Source: a virus
Reading direction: 5' to 3' (one strand)
DNA: 38,724 nt
IMG/VR virus record: IMGVR_UViG_3300042987_001158
Span: 1-38,724 of that record
Below the pieces are notes generated by a model. That model did no database searches, had not been told where the DNA came from, and was given only the letters and a program-made list of their open reading frames with translations. Positions 27,670 to 36,344 of the stretch are shown here, piece after piece; position 1 is the stretch's first letter; every line of letters starts with the position of its first letter. The translations under genes were made by a program, and so were the position numbers.

Positions 27670-29366
27670 TGGAGCTGAACCTCACGGCCAGCGTCGATAG
27701 CCAAAGCAAGCCCTACCACGAAGAGGGTGAGCAAGGGAAGGTGGCCGCCCAGTACCAACGGCTGACAACGGAGCGTGACCCGTTCCTGCGTCGCGCCCGG
27801 GATTGCAGCAAGGTCACCATCCCCGGCCTCATCCCCGAAGACGGCGGCATGGAGAAGGGGAACCTCAAGACCCCCTACCAATCCCTGGGCGCCAGGGGTG
27901 TGAACTACCTGGCCAGCAAGCTGCTGATCACGCTGTTCCCACCCAACTCAGCGTTCTTCAAGCTGGAGACCGACGACCTCGCCCTGCGTGTTGCAGAGCA
28001 GGGGCCCGAGGTCAAGTCGGAACTGGATGCTGCCTTGGTCAAGGTCGAGCATGCAGTCATGTCGGTGCTGGAGACGGCCAACGGCCGTGCCTCCATGCAC
28101 GAAGCGTTTAAGCACCTGCTGATCGGCGGCAACGTTTTGCTGTACGTGGACGCTGATGGCATCAAGGTCATCCACTTCAACCGCTTCTGCCTGTTACGTG
28201 ACCCGATGGGGAACGTCACCAAGATCGTGGTGGAGGAGGAGGTGCACCCCGATGCCCTGCCCCCGGAGCTGTACGAGGAGCTGGGCGAGAACCTCGAAGA
28301 CGAGGAGTACGGCCTGAGCACCGGGCACAAGACCGTCAAGATCTACACCTGCGTCGAGTTTGAGAAAGGTGAGTGCCACTGGTACCAAGAGACCATGGGC
28401 AAGGAGATCCCCGGCACGCACGGCAAGTGCGACGCCGAAGTGGCTCCATGGATTCCGCTGCGCTTCAACCGCGTCGATGGTGAGCCGTATGGCCGCGGCT
28501 ACGTCGAGGAGTACCAAGGCGACCTGAACGCCTTGGAAGGCCTGTACCGGGCCATGCTTGAGGGTGCTGCTGCCGCGGCCAAGATCCTGTTTTTGGTCAA
28601 CCCCAACGGCACCACCCGTCCCCGCACCCTGCAGAACGCACCGAACGGGGCCATCGTTCAGGGCAATGCCAACGACGTCACGGTGATCCAGTCCCAGAAG
28701 GGGCAGGACTTCAACATCGTGATGGCCATGATCCAGCGGATCGAAGAGCGGCTGCAGTTTGCGTTCCTGCTCAACACCGCCATCCAACGCCCCGGGGAAC
28801 GGGTGACCGCGGAAGAGATCCGCTACATGAGCCAAGAGCTGGAGGCCGGTGTTGGCGGCCTGTACTCGATCCTGACCCAAGAGCTGCAGCTGCCGCTGGT
28901 GCGTCGGTTGATGCACCTGATGCGCAAGCAACGCAAGCTGTCCCCCTTCCCCAAGGTGGACGGCAAGTCAGTGGTCAGCCCCAAGCCGGTCACCGGACTG
29001 GAAGCCATCGGCCGCGGCGACGACCGCAACAAGCTGGTGGACTTCCTCACCACCGTGAACCAGTCGCTGGGTGCAGAGACCATGGCCAAGTACATCAACG
29101 TCTCCGAAGCGTTGATGCGTCTGGCTGCCTCCGAGTCCATCGACACCACCAACCTGGTCAAGACCAAGGAGCAGCTGGATGCCGAGGCTCAGCAGGCGGC
29201 AGACATGATGCAACAGCAACAGCAGCAGGAGTTCATGCGTGATGGCGTTAAGTCGCCGGCCCTCGCCAAACTGGCGGATGGCTATGTCCAACAACAACTC
29301 GCTGAAGGAGGAGTGATCAGTGCCCCGCTCAACAGCCCCGAAGGAGCAGCCCCAGCAGCAGGATGA
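27669..29366 (+). CDS. Portal (head-tail connector) protein, T7 gp8-like
   Basis: A 565-residue protein; T7 gp8 has 536. The dodecameric portal forms the DNA channel at the capsid vertex, where terminase docks. Recognisable segments are RDCSKVTIPGLIP near the start, GARGVNYLASKLLITLFPPN, HFNRFCLLRDPMGNVTKIV and NTAIQRPGERVTAEEIRYM, all in the T7-like order, with a Gln-rich C-terminus. It starts in a TGATG overlap with the coiled-coil gene. Its last 47 bases are shared with the next small gene. Confidence 0.95.
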   Translation: MELNLTASVDSQSKPYHEEGEQGKVAAQYQRLTTERDPFLRRARDCSKVTIPGLIPEDGGMEKGNLKTPYQSLGARGVNYLASKLLITLFPPNSAFFKLETDDLALRVAEQGPEVKSELDAALVKVEHAVMSVLETANGRASMHEAFKHLLIGGNVLLYVDADGIKVIHFNRFCLLRDPMGNVTKIVVEEEVHPDALPPELYEELGENLEDEEYGLSTGHKTVKIYTCVEFEKGECHWYQETMGKEIPGTHGKCDAEVAPWIPLRFNRVDGEPYGRGYVEEYQGDLNALEGLYRAMLEGAAAAAKILFLVNPNGTTRPRTLQNAPNGAIVQGNANDVTVIQSQKGQDFNIVMAMIQRIEERLQFAFLLNTAIQRPGERVTAEEIRYMSQELEAGVGGLYSILTQELQLPLVRRLMHLMRKQRKLSPFPKVDGKSVVSPKPVTGLEAIGRGDDRNKLVDFLTTVNQSLGAETMAKYINVSEALMRLAASESIDTTNLVKTKEQLDAEAQQAADMMQQQQQQEFMRDGVKSPALAKLADGYVQQQLAEGGVISAPLNSPEGAAPAAG

Positions 29367-29520
29367 TGCCGTCTCTCTGATTGGAGAGCCGGCAGCAGTG
29401 GAGCAGCCTGGCCCGTCGCAAGAGATTGTGATTGGCGAGGTCGCGTCCAAGCCTGCACCCGAACCGCAACCCCAGCCGACTGTCGTCATCAGCGACAGCG
29501 GCGACATCACCATCAAATAA
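29320..29520 (+). CDS. Small Pro/Gln/Glu-rich protein between portal and scaffold
   Basis: A 66-residue frame starting at GTG 29320, eight bases after AAGGAGG (29305-29311). The product begins MPRSTAPKEQPQQQDDAVSL and is low in complexity, with PAPEPQPQPTVVISDSGDIT near the end. It appears disordered. The strong ribosome-binding site and its spacing support translation. It might be an assembly accessory; nothing more can be said. Confidence 0.65.
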   Translation: MPRSTAPKEQPQQQDDAVSLIGEPAAVEQPGPSQEIVIGEVASKPAPEPQPQPTVVISDSGDITIK

Positions 29521-29523
29521 GTC

Positions 29524-30357
29524 ATGCCCGAAGCCGTCACCATCGTTCAAGAACAGTCCCCTGCCCTGTCACCTGAAAACGAAGAGATGCTGCAGGCCAT
29601 GCAGCAGGGCTCTCAGTCGTCCGACGACGAGCAGCTGCTGGCTGGCAAGTACAAGTCCGTCCAAGAACTGGAGAAGGCCTACAAGGAACTGCAATCCAAG
29701 CTGGGCCAAGGGAAATCAGCCGAGCCTGTTGACAATGAAGTTGACAATGGCGAGCCCGAAACGGACGAGGAAGAAGAAGACAAGCCAGCCGGCAACCCCC
29801 GTGAGATCTACGGAAACTTCATCGGCAGCCGACTGGAGGAAGCCAACATCGACTTCCAGTCCATGGCGGACCGGTGGTCGCAGAACGGCAACCTGTCGGA
29901 CGACGACTACAGCCAGCTGCAGGACGCCGGCTTCAGCCGCGAGATGGTCGATGCCTACCTGGTCGGCCTGAACTACAAGGCCACCCAGGACAGCGAGCTG
30001 ACAGTCAAGGAGATCGCTTCCATCAAGCAGGAGTACGGCGGCGAGCAGGCCTATGCGGCCATGATCGAGTGGGCTGCCAGCAACCTGCCCAAGGAAGAGA
30101 TCGACGCCTTCAACCAGGTGGTCAACACCCAGCCGTTGAACGTGGCCAAGCTGGCGATTGCCGGTCTGCATGCCAAGTACACGGCAGTAGAAGGCAGGGA
30201 GCCCAAGCTGATCAGCGGCAAGGCGCCCAGTCGTTCTGGCGAGAAGTTTGAGTCCACCGCACAGCTGGTGGCTGCCATGTCGGACCCGCGTTACAAGAGC
30301 GATCCGGCCTACCGAAGAAAGGTGGAAGACAAGCTCAAGCGTTCCAGCATCATGTAG
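29524..30357 (+). CDS. Capsid assembly scaffolding protein, T7 gp9-like
   Basis: A 277-residue acidic protein; T7 gp9 has 307. It templates procapsid assembly and leaves before DNA packaging. The N-terminal 100 residues are acidic and disordered, with AGKYKSVQELEKAYKELQSK, a motif typical of T7-like scaffolds. The middle has IDFQSMADRWSQNGNLSDDD and YSQLQDAGFSREMVDAYLVG, and the C-terminus is basic and helical (PAYRRKVEDKLKRSSIM), the part that binds capsid protein. It lies directly upstream of the capsid gene, with a terminator between them. Confidence 0.92.
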   Translation: MPEAVTIVQEQSPALSPENEEMLQAMQQGSQSSDDEQLLAGKYKSVQELEKAYKELQSKLGQGKSAEPVDNEVDNGEPETDEEEEDKPAGNPREIYGNFIGSRLEEANIDFQSMADRWSQNGNLSDDDYSQLQDAGFSREMVDAYLVGLNYKATQDSELTVKEIASIKQEYGGEQAYAAMIEWAASNLPKEEIDAFNQVVNTQPLNVAKLAIAGLHAKYTAVEGREPKLISGKAPSRSGEKFESTAQLVAAMSDPRYKSDPAYRRKVEDKLKRSSIM

Positions 30358-30381
30358 CTTCCCGTTGCGAGACACACCTCG

Positions 30382-30409
30382 GCCCCGGTCCCACAGTCCG
30401 GGGCTTTTT
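30382..30409 (+). terminator. Rho-independent terminator between scaffold and capsid genes
   Basis: GCCCCGG (30382-30388), a nine-base loop, CCGGGGC (30398-30404) and five T. In T7 the main terminator is after the capsid gene; here there is one on each side. Confidence 0.85.
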
Positions 30410-30453
30410 CATTGGTGGAACAGTTGCTTACACTTCGTTCACCTAGACCCGCT

Positions 30454-30495
30454 CACTGATACGACGGCCCGCCGCGGCGGACACCCTTCGGTGTC
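30454..30495 (+). promoter_or_regulatory. Structured capsid gene leader with possible promoter
   Basis: CACTGATACGACGG (30454-30467) shares CACTGATA with the candidate promoter at 16040-16047 and is loosely T7-like. It is followed by a 12-bp palindrome CCGCCGCGGCGG (30469-30480) and a 6-bp hairpin GACACC-CTTC-GGTGTC (30480-30495). A stable 5' hairpin would protect a highly expressed capsid mRNA. Confidence 0.4.
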
Positions 30496-30542
30496 GGGGA
30501 TGCAGAGGTCGGGGACCAACCCAACTTCTCTAGGAGAGAACA

Positions 30543-31526
30543 ATGGCTGCACCTAACTTTGACGCTTCGCGTCTTGGTCTTGTTAACAACGCCGGTGGCG
30601 GTTCCTGGGCAGGCGATAACGCTCTGTTCCTCCAGGTCTGGGCCGGTGAGGTTCTGACCGCCTTCAAGAAGGCCACGATCTTTGAACCCCTGCACACGGT
30701 TCGCACCATCTCGCAGGGCAAGAGCGCCAGTTTCCCGATCATCGGTTTGAACAGCGCCGCGTATCACACCCCCGGCAACATGATTACCGGGAGCCAGGTG
30801 AAGCACGCCGAGGCCGTGATCAAGGTTGATGACAAGCTCATCAGCTCTGTGTTCGTGGCAGACATTGATGAGGCCAAGAACCACTACGACGTGCGCTCGC
30901 CCTACTCGTCCGAGATGGGCAACGCTCTGGCTTATCGCTTCGACCAGAACATCGCAGCGATGATCGCCAAGGCTGCACGTACGGCCACCCACTTCAACAC
31001 CGACCTGCCCGGTGGCACTCGCATCAAGATCGTTGCTGCGAGCAAGTCCGCCATCACCGGCGCCCAGCTGGCCACTGCGCTGTTCAGCGCAGCCCAGAAG
31101 ATGGACGAGAACAACCTGCCTGAGGCTGACCGCTACTGCGTGCTGGCCCCGGCTGAGTATTACAAGCTCGTCCAGACCACCGACGTCATCAACCGTGACT
31201 GGGGTGGTGCTGGTGCCTATGCCGACGGCACCGTGCTGAAGGTGGCTGGCATCACCATCCTCAAGTCGAACCACCTTCCCACCACCAACCGCTCCGCGGC
31301 GACGGGTGAGAACAACGACTACTCCGCCAACTTCACCGACTCGGTGGCCCTTGCGTTCAACAAGGCTGCCGTGGGTACCGTGAAGCTGATGGATCTGAAG
31401 ATGGAGTCCACCGGTTCCGACGTCCACGCCCTGTGGCAAGGCACCTTCATGGTGGCTTCGATGGCTTGCGGCTCTGGGATCCTGCGTCCCGACTGCGCCA
31501 TCGAGATTTACACCGCCACCAGCTGA
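30543..31526 (+). CDS. Major capsid protein, T7 gp10-like
   Basis: A 327-residue protein of the HK97 fold family; T7 gp10A has 345. AGGAGA lies just upstream of ATG 30543. Recognisable segments are LFLQVWAGEVLTAFKKATIF near the N-terminus, TVRTISQGKSASFPIIG, DKLISSVFVADIDEAKNHYD and YCVLAPAEYYKLVQTTDVIN, which are typical of T7-like capsids. The gene is isolated between two terminators with a structured leader, so it is a separate, strongly expressed unit. I see no frameshift signal for a 10B-like minor form. Confidence 0.96.
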   Translation: MAAPNFDASRLGLVNNAGGGSWAGDNALFLQVWAGEVLTAFKKATIFEPLHTVRTISQGKSASFPIIGLNSAAYHTPGNMITGSQVKHAEAVIKVDDKLISSVFVADIDEAKNHYDVRSPYSSEMGNALAYRFDQNIAAMIAKAARTATHFNTDLPGGTRIKIVAASKSAITGAQLATALFSAAQKMDENNLPEADRYCVLAPAEYYKLVQTTDVINRDWGGAGAYADGTVLKVAGITILKSNHLPTTNRSAATGENNDYSANFTDSVALAFNKAAVGTVKLMDLKMESTGSDVHALWQGTFMVASMACGSGILRPDCAIEIYTATS

Positions 31527-31535
31527 CGGTTGAGT

Positions 31536-31557
31536 GGGGGCCTACGGGCCCCCTTCC
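31536..31557 (+). terminator. Terminator after the major capsid gene
   Basis: GGGGGCC (31536-31542), loop TACG, GGCCCCC (31547-31553) and a pyrimidine-rich tail (TTCCTTCTTTC). The position equals that of T-phi in T7. Confidence 0.8.
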
Positions 31558-31578
31558 TTCTTTCTACCGAGGTACCCC

Positions 31579-32187
31579 ATGGCACTGACCCGCACCACGT
31601 TCTTGGAGGCCGTGAACCTCGTGCTGCGGATGCTGGGCGAAGCACCAGTGGACAGTGTCGTCGGGCAGTTCGGCTTGGCACAGCAGGCCAACGATCAGCT
31701 GCTGGACGTGAGCCGCAAGCTGCAGATGGAGAACTGGTCGTTCAACACCGACTACCAGCGCACCCTGCAGAAGGACGCCATCACCGGCCAGATCGCTGTG
31801 GGCAGCAACGTCCTGCGGGTGGAGGTGAGCCCGTTCGACTATCCGGGCACCGAGGTCGTGCTGCGTGGCGACAAGCTGTACGACCGGGTCAACAACACGT
31901 ACGTCTTTAGCCAGAACATCAAGGCCGACGTCACCTATGCGCTGGAGTGGGACGAGCTGCCGGAGCATGCTCGCCGGTACATTGCCGTGAAGGCAGGCCG
32001 TGAGCTACAGCAGGCTGTGCTGGGTTCCAGGGATCTGGATCAAGTCAATCTGGCCATGGAGCTGGAGGCCCGCTCTGCGTTTTTGGAGCTGGAGACCACG
32101 ACGTCGGGTCACAACATGCTGCAAGGCAACCCCAATGTGAGCAGCGCCTACCTGAGCTACATCCCTAGCACCGCCCTGCGTCGTTGA
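31579..32187 (+). CDS. Tail tubular protein A (adaptor), T7 gp11-like
   Basis: A 202-residue protein; T7 gp11 has 196. It forms the ring that joins portal and nozzle. ATG 31579 follows the capsid terminator, with GAGG upstream; an open frame extends to 31534 but overlaps the terminator. Typical segments are FLEAVNLVLRMLGEAPVDSV at the start, ANDQLLDVSRKLQMENWSFN and LPEHARRYIAVKAGRELQQA. It is followed by the nozzle gene after four bases. Confidence 0.94.
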   Translation: MALTRTTFLEAVNLVLRMLGEAPVDSVVGQFGLAQQANDQLLDVSRKLQMENWSFNTDYQRTLQKDAITGQIAVGSNVLRVEVSPFDYPGTEVVLRGDKLYDRVNNTYVFSQNIKADVTYALEWDELPEHARRYIAVKAGRELQQAVLGSRDLDQVNLAMELEARSAFLELETTTSGHNMLQGNPNVSSAYLSYIPSTALRR

Positions 32188-32191
32188 TCCG

Positions 32192-34819
32192 ATGGCCCTT
32201 GTCAGCAGCACCATCCCCAACCTGATCAATGGGGTGAGCCAGCAGCCGGCAGCGCTGCGCTTGGCATCACAGGCCGAGGCGGTAGTCAACTGCATGCCCA
32301 GCCCTGTGGAGGGGCTGAAGAAGCGGCCTGCGTTCAACTACATCAAGCGCCTGTTCACCGGCACAGCAGGCACCGGTCGTCCGTTCTTTACCGTGGTGGA
32401 CCGTGACGGCGCCAACCGGTGGGGCATCCTGCTGCAGGACCAGGCTCTGAAAGTCTTTGACCTAGACGGCAACCTGAAGACCGTTGCCACGCCCAACGGG
32501 CTTAGCTACCTGGATGTGACGGGTGATCCCAGCAAGCAGCTGCGGGTGGCATCGGTTGCGGACTACACGTTCATCGTCAACCGCGAGAAGACGGTGGCGA
32601 TGCTGACGGATGCCGGCAACAAGAGCCCGACATGGGGCACCAAGTCGATGGTGTTCGTGAAGGCAGCCAACTACAACACCACGTACACCGTCACGGTTGA
32701 CAGCACAACAGTGAGCTACACCACGCCAGCTGTTGGCGGGGGCCAGCCCACTACTCCGGCTATTGCCACCAGCTTGGCTGATCAGCTGGTCGCGTCCAAC
32801 ATCAACCCTGTGGCGACCACGCTGACAACAAGCACCACTGGTACCACAACCACTGCAACGTTCACCAGCACGACCGGCGTCGTTGTCGGTCAATACATCA
32901 AGGATGCAGCTGGCCACATTCCGCTCAGGGCCAAGGTGACAGCGGTCACGGCAACGCAGGTGACCTTTGCCCCGGCTGCCGCGGCCAACATTAACAACAT
33001 CAACCAAATTACGTTTAGGACGGCAGCCTTTGACGTTACGGCTAGCGACTACATCATCAACATCATTAAAAACGACAACACTGACTACACCTTAAAGGCA
33101 ACGGATGGATACGACGGCCTATCAATCCGGCCTATCAAGGGCACGGTAAGCAGTGTTAGCGACCTGCCGACCATTGCCACGCACGGCTTCATCGTGAAAG
33201 TGCAAGGCAATACGGCGACCGAGTTCGACGACTGGTACCTCAAGTTCGTGACCACGGCTGGCAGTGGCTTTGGTCCGGGGTCGTGGCAGGAGACCGTGGC
33301 CCCTGGCATCGACTACAAGCTGGATCCAGCCACCATGCCGCATGTGCTGGTGCGGGAGAACGACGGCACGTACACGTTCAAGCAGTTCGACTGGAGCCCA
33401 CGAATGGCGGGTGACCCCACCAGTGCGTCGGGCCCCAGTTTTGTTGGCACCACCATCAACAACATCACGGTGTTCCGCAATCGGTTGGTGCTGCTGTCGG
33501 ACGAGAACGTGATCATGTCAGCGGCAGACGAGTTTGACCGTTTCTTTCCCGAAACGGTGCAGACCATACTGGATTCAGACCCGATTGACCTAACAGCAGG
33601 CGGCAACCAGATCAACATCTTGTTGGCTGCCGTGCCGTTCGCCAGCACGCTGCTGCTGTTCTCCAAGCACAACCAGTTCCGGTTGGACAGCGGGTCGTTG
33701 ACAGTGCAGCCGCTTACACCAAAAAGCGCCAACATCACCGCCATGACAGCGTTTGAGCTGTACGACGGTGTCGATCCAGTGCCTGCAGGTCGCACGATTT
33801 TCTTCCCTATTCCGCGGGGGGATTACAGCGGACTGCGGGAATACTTTTTGCCGGATACGACCAGCCCTGTGCCGGCATCGGATGAAGTGACCAGCGCTGT
33901 GCCACGGTTCATTTCAAAGACAGTGGTGCAGCTGACAGCCTCCGTGTCGGAAGAGATGGTGGCCGTGGTCACCAAAGAAGAACCCACCAAGGTCTTCCTG
34001 TACAAGTTCTTTTTTCAGGGCGACCAGAAGCTGCAGAGCGCTTGGTCGTACTGGGAGGCATCCGGCAGCAAGTCGGTCCTTGGTCTGCAGTTCATTGACA
34101 GCGACCTGTACACCATCGTCGAGTACGCCGATGGTGTCTACTTGGAGCGGGCCATCTGCCGCCCGGAGAATGTCGACAGCGGTGCAACGTTTGAGCTGCT
34201 GCTAGACCGCAAGGCCAGTGAAGCCAGTTGCACGGTGGCGCTGACCAACCCTGCTGGCTTGGACGTGCAGAGCACCATCACGCTGCCGTATCCACGGAAC
34301 ACGGGAGCACAGATGGTCGTGGTGGGTCGCGCCTATGCCGGCAACACGCTGCAACCTGGCCAGGTGATCTACCCCATCAGCCAAGGCAGCGACACCATCA
34401 CGGTGCGTGGCAACCTGACTGCCGCCAAGTTCTACGTGGGCGAGCTGTACAGCATGCGATACGAGTTCAGCACCCCGTACCTGAAAGAACAACCGCAGGG
34501 TGGCGGCATTGCCGTGATCGGTGGGCCGCGGCTGCAGATGCGCACTTGGACGCTGATCCACGACAAGAGCGGCCACTTCAAGGTGCGGGTGACACCAAGG
34601 GGTAGGACGGCCCGAGAGCATCCGTACAACGGCATCACCGTTGGCGACCCGGGCGTGCAACTGGGCCAAGTGCCGCAGATGGTTGGCAAGTTCCGTGTAC
34701 CGGTGATGGCGCAGAACATCGACACCAAGGTTGAGATCCTGAGCGACAGTCCACTGCCGTGTCGGATCCAGTCGGCAGAGTGGGAAGGCATGTACTTCAG
34801 CCGTTCGGATCGCTTGTGA
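32192..34819 (+). CDS. Tail tubular protein B (nozzle), T7 gp12-like
   Basis: An 875-residue protein; T7 gp12 has 794. It builds the hexameric tail nozzle that carries the fibres. The N-terminus SSTIPNLINGVSQQPAALRL is diagnostic of the family. Other typical parts are NCMPSPVEGLKKRPAFNYIK, TTINNITVFRNRLVLLSDEN, FDRFFPETVQTILDSDPIDL and LLFSKHNQFRLDSGSLTVQP. A Thr-rich, lower-complexity stretch around residues 195-260 may be an inserted domain. The stop overlaps a GTG start of the next gene. Confidence 0.96.
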   Translation: MALVSSTIPNLINGVSQQPAALRLASQAEAVVNCMPSPVEGLKKRPAFNYIKRLFTGTAGTGRPFFTVVDRDGANRWGILLQDQALKVFDLDGNLKTVATPNGLSYLDVTGDPSKQLRVASVADYTFIVNREKTVAMLTDAGNKSPTWGTKSMVFVKAANYNTTYTVTVDSTTVSYTTPAVGGGQPTTPAIATSLADQLVASNINPVATTLTTSTTGTTTTATFTSTTGVVVGQYIKDAAGHIPLRAKVTAVTATQVTFAPAAAANINNINQITFRTAAFDVTASDYIINIIKNDNTDYTLKATDGYDGLSIRPIKGTVSSVSDLPTIATHGFIVKVQGNTATEFDDWYLKFVTTAGSGFGPGSWQETVAPGIDYKLDPATMPHVLVRENDGTYTFKQFDWSPRMAGDPTSASGPSFVGTTINNITVFRNRLVLLSDENVIMSAADEFDRFFPETVQTILDSDPIDLTAGGNQINILLAAVPFASTLLLFSKHNQFRLDSGSLTVQPLTPKSANITAMTAFELYDGVDPVPAGRTIFFPIPRGDYSGLREYFLPDTTSPVPASDEVTSAVPRFISKTVVQLTASVSEEMVAVVTKEEPTKVFLYKFFFQGDQKLQSAWSYWEASGSKSVLGLQFIDSDLYTIVEYADGVYLERAICRPENVDSGATFELLLDRKASEASCTVALTNPAGLDVQSTITLPYPRNTGAQMVVVGRAYAGNTLQPGQVIYPISQGSDTITVRGNLTAAKFYVGELYSMRYEFSTPYLKEQPQGGGIAVIGGPRLQMRTWTLIHDKSGHFKVRVTPRGRTAREHPYNGITVGDPGVQLGQVPQMVGKFRVPVMAQNIDTKVEILSDSPLPCRIQSAEWEGMYFSRSDRL

Positions 34820-35310
34820 GATCAGTCGCCTATACCCGCCGGTCATTTGCATCGGACATCAGTGCAGTCGCTGCAGCCATGCGGCGAGAGGATGTGGCAG
34901 AAGTGCTGGCCGGTGAAGGGGTCGGCCCACGGGAAGCGCTGCTGTATTGCTTCATGGCTGGCAAGCCGTGCATGACCATTTGCGCAGCAGACGACACACC
35001 GGTCGCCATGTGGGGTGTGACGCCAGAAGCCGGGACGGTGGGGCGTGTATGGCTGTTGGGTACGGATCGGTTGGTGCAGGAACCAGCGACGTGTCGTCGG
35101 TTCTTGCGGGAAGCCCGGGCCCATTTGCGGCAAGTGTTCAGCGCCTACGCTGTGCTGTGGAACTGCGTTGATGCCCGCAATGCAGTTCACGTCCGCTGGA
35201 TCCGGTGGATGGGGTTTACCTTCGTCGCTGAGCATCCAAACTATGGGGCAGAAGGTCGACTGTTCTTGGAGTTCTGTCAGGTGAGCCCATGTGTGCGCCG
35301 TTTGCGGTAA
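34816..35310 (+). CDS. Internal virion protein A, T7 gp13-like with GNAT-type fold
   Basis: A 164-residue protein starting at GTG 34816, which overlaps the nozzle stop codon (GTGA). The sequence GRVWLLGTDRLVQEPATCRR, FLREARAHLRQVFSAYAVLW and NAVHVRWIRWMGFTFVAEHP follow the GNAT acetyltransferase-like pattern often noted in cyanophage gp13 proteins. In T7, gp13 is needed for incorporation of the internal core proteins; whether acetyl transfer occurs is unknown. The 3' end overlaps the gp14-like gene by 22 bases. Confidence 0.82.
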   Translation: MRSVAYTRRSFASDISAVAAAMRREDVAEVLAGEGVGPREALLYCFMAGKPCMTICAADDTPVAMWGVTPEAGTVGRVWLLGTDRLVQEPATCRRFLREARAHLRQVFSAYAVLWNCVDARNAVHVRWIRWMGFTFVAEHPNYGAEGRLFLEFCQVSPCVRRLR

Positions 35311-36338
35311 TTGCCCCGATCATTACCGGCATTGCCGGCATTGGTCTGTCGATCTATGGCGCTGTCAGTCAAGCCCAGTCGGCTCAGCAGCAAACTGACT
35401 ACAACAATCAGGTTGCTCAAGCCCAAGCTGAGTTTCAGTTCCAAGAGCAGTCGCGTCAGCAGGATTTTCTGTACCGACAACAGCTGACTCAAGCCGAGAC
35501 TGCTTACCAGCAGGCACTTACGGCACGCGAATATGAGTACAACCAGCAAGTTGTTCAGTACGACTACACGCAGCGCGAGATGCAGCGCAAGTTTGAGTAC
35601 GAGCAGGCGGTCAACCTGCAACAGTTTGAGTACCAGCAAGCGCAGGTTGATGCACAGCGTCGCTTTGAAGCGTTCAGGGAAGAGCAGCAGAAGTCAGTGA
35701 TGGAGCTGAACGCAGAGCTGGCTGGCGCTGCGTATGCCAACGACCTGCGTGCGCTGGACCTGCGGTTCATGCAGGAGGAAGAGGCTGCTGCCCAGCAGAA
35801 GCTGAAGGCCGGCAAAGAGATGGCGCAGGCCAGGGCAGAGATCAGGGCGTCAGCAAGGACGGGCAACACCGTCGACAACCTGATTGCTGACTACTACCGA
35901 CAGCAGGCGGCATTTGACTTTGCCACCAACCGAAACATGGCGTTCACGACGGCCGACATCCAGCAGCAGAAGCGTGGTGCGCAGTCGACGTATGCAGCAC
36001 GCAAGGCATCGGAGCAGCCGTACATCCCGCAGCCGTTCACCAATCCGATCCTTGGTCAGACGATGCGCGGTGGCGCTGGTGTCGCCCCAATGCGTGGAGC
36101 TATGCCGGTGCGACAGGAGATCAGAAAGGGGATTGTGGTGCAAAGCCCTGTGTACAAGTCGTATGTGGACACCACGCCGTACTACGTGGAGGGTGCAGCA
36201 AACGTCTTGGGTGGCGTGACGAGGGTGGCCAATGCGTGGGAGGCCATGGATGCGTACAACGCCAGCAGGCCTCAGAAACCGGCATCGACAACGCCGCCAC
36301 CAACACCACCTGCGCCCCGGCAACCCGGCAGGAGCTGA
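35289..36338 (+). CDS. Internal virion protein B, T7 gp14-like
   Basis: A 349-residue protein; T7 gp14 has 196. Residues 1-30 hold a hydrophobic segment (VIAPIITGIAGIGLSIYGAV) that would sit in the outer membrane during DNA ejection, as in T7. Residues about 30-190 are an exceptionally Gln-rich coiled coil with many YQQ/EYEQ-type repeats. The C-terminus is Pro/Ala/Arg-rich. Position after the gp13-like gene and before the gp15- and gp16-like genes supports the call. Confidence 0.88.
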   Translation: MCAPFAVIAPIITGIAGIGLSIYGAVSQAQSAQQQTDYNNQVAQAQAEFQFQEQSRQQDFLYRQQLTQAETAYQQALTAREYEYNQQVVQYDYTQREMQRKFEYEQAVNLQQFEYQQAQVDAQRRFEAFREEQQKSVMELNAELAGAAYANDLRALDLRFMQEEEAAAQQKLKAGKEMAQARAEIRASARTGNTVDNLIADYYRQQAAFDFATNRNMAFTTADIQQQKRGAQSTYAARKASEQPYIPQPFTNPILGQTMRGGAGVAPMRGAMPVRQEIRKGIVVQSPVYKSYVDTTPYYVEGAANVLGGVTRVANAWEAMDAYNASRPQKPASTTPPPTPPAPRQPGRS

Positions 36339-36344
36339 TCCCAA

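Noticed and set aside
30453-31439. A 328-codon minus-strand frame opposite the capsid gene
   Set aside because: Antisense shadow of a well-supported major capsid gene, without its own ribosome site.
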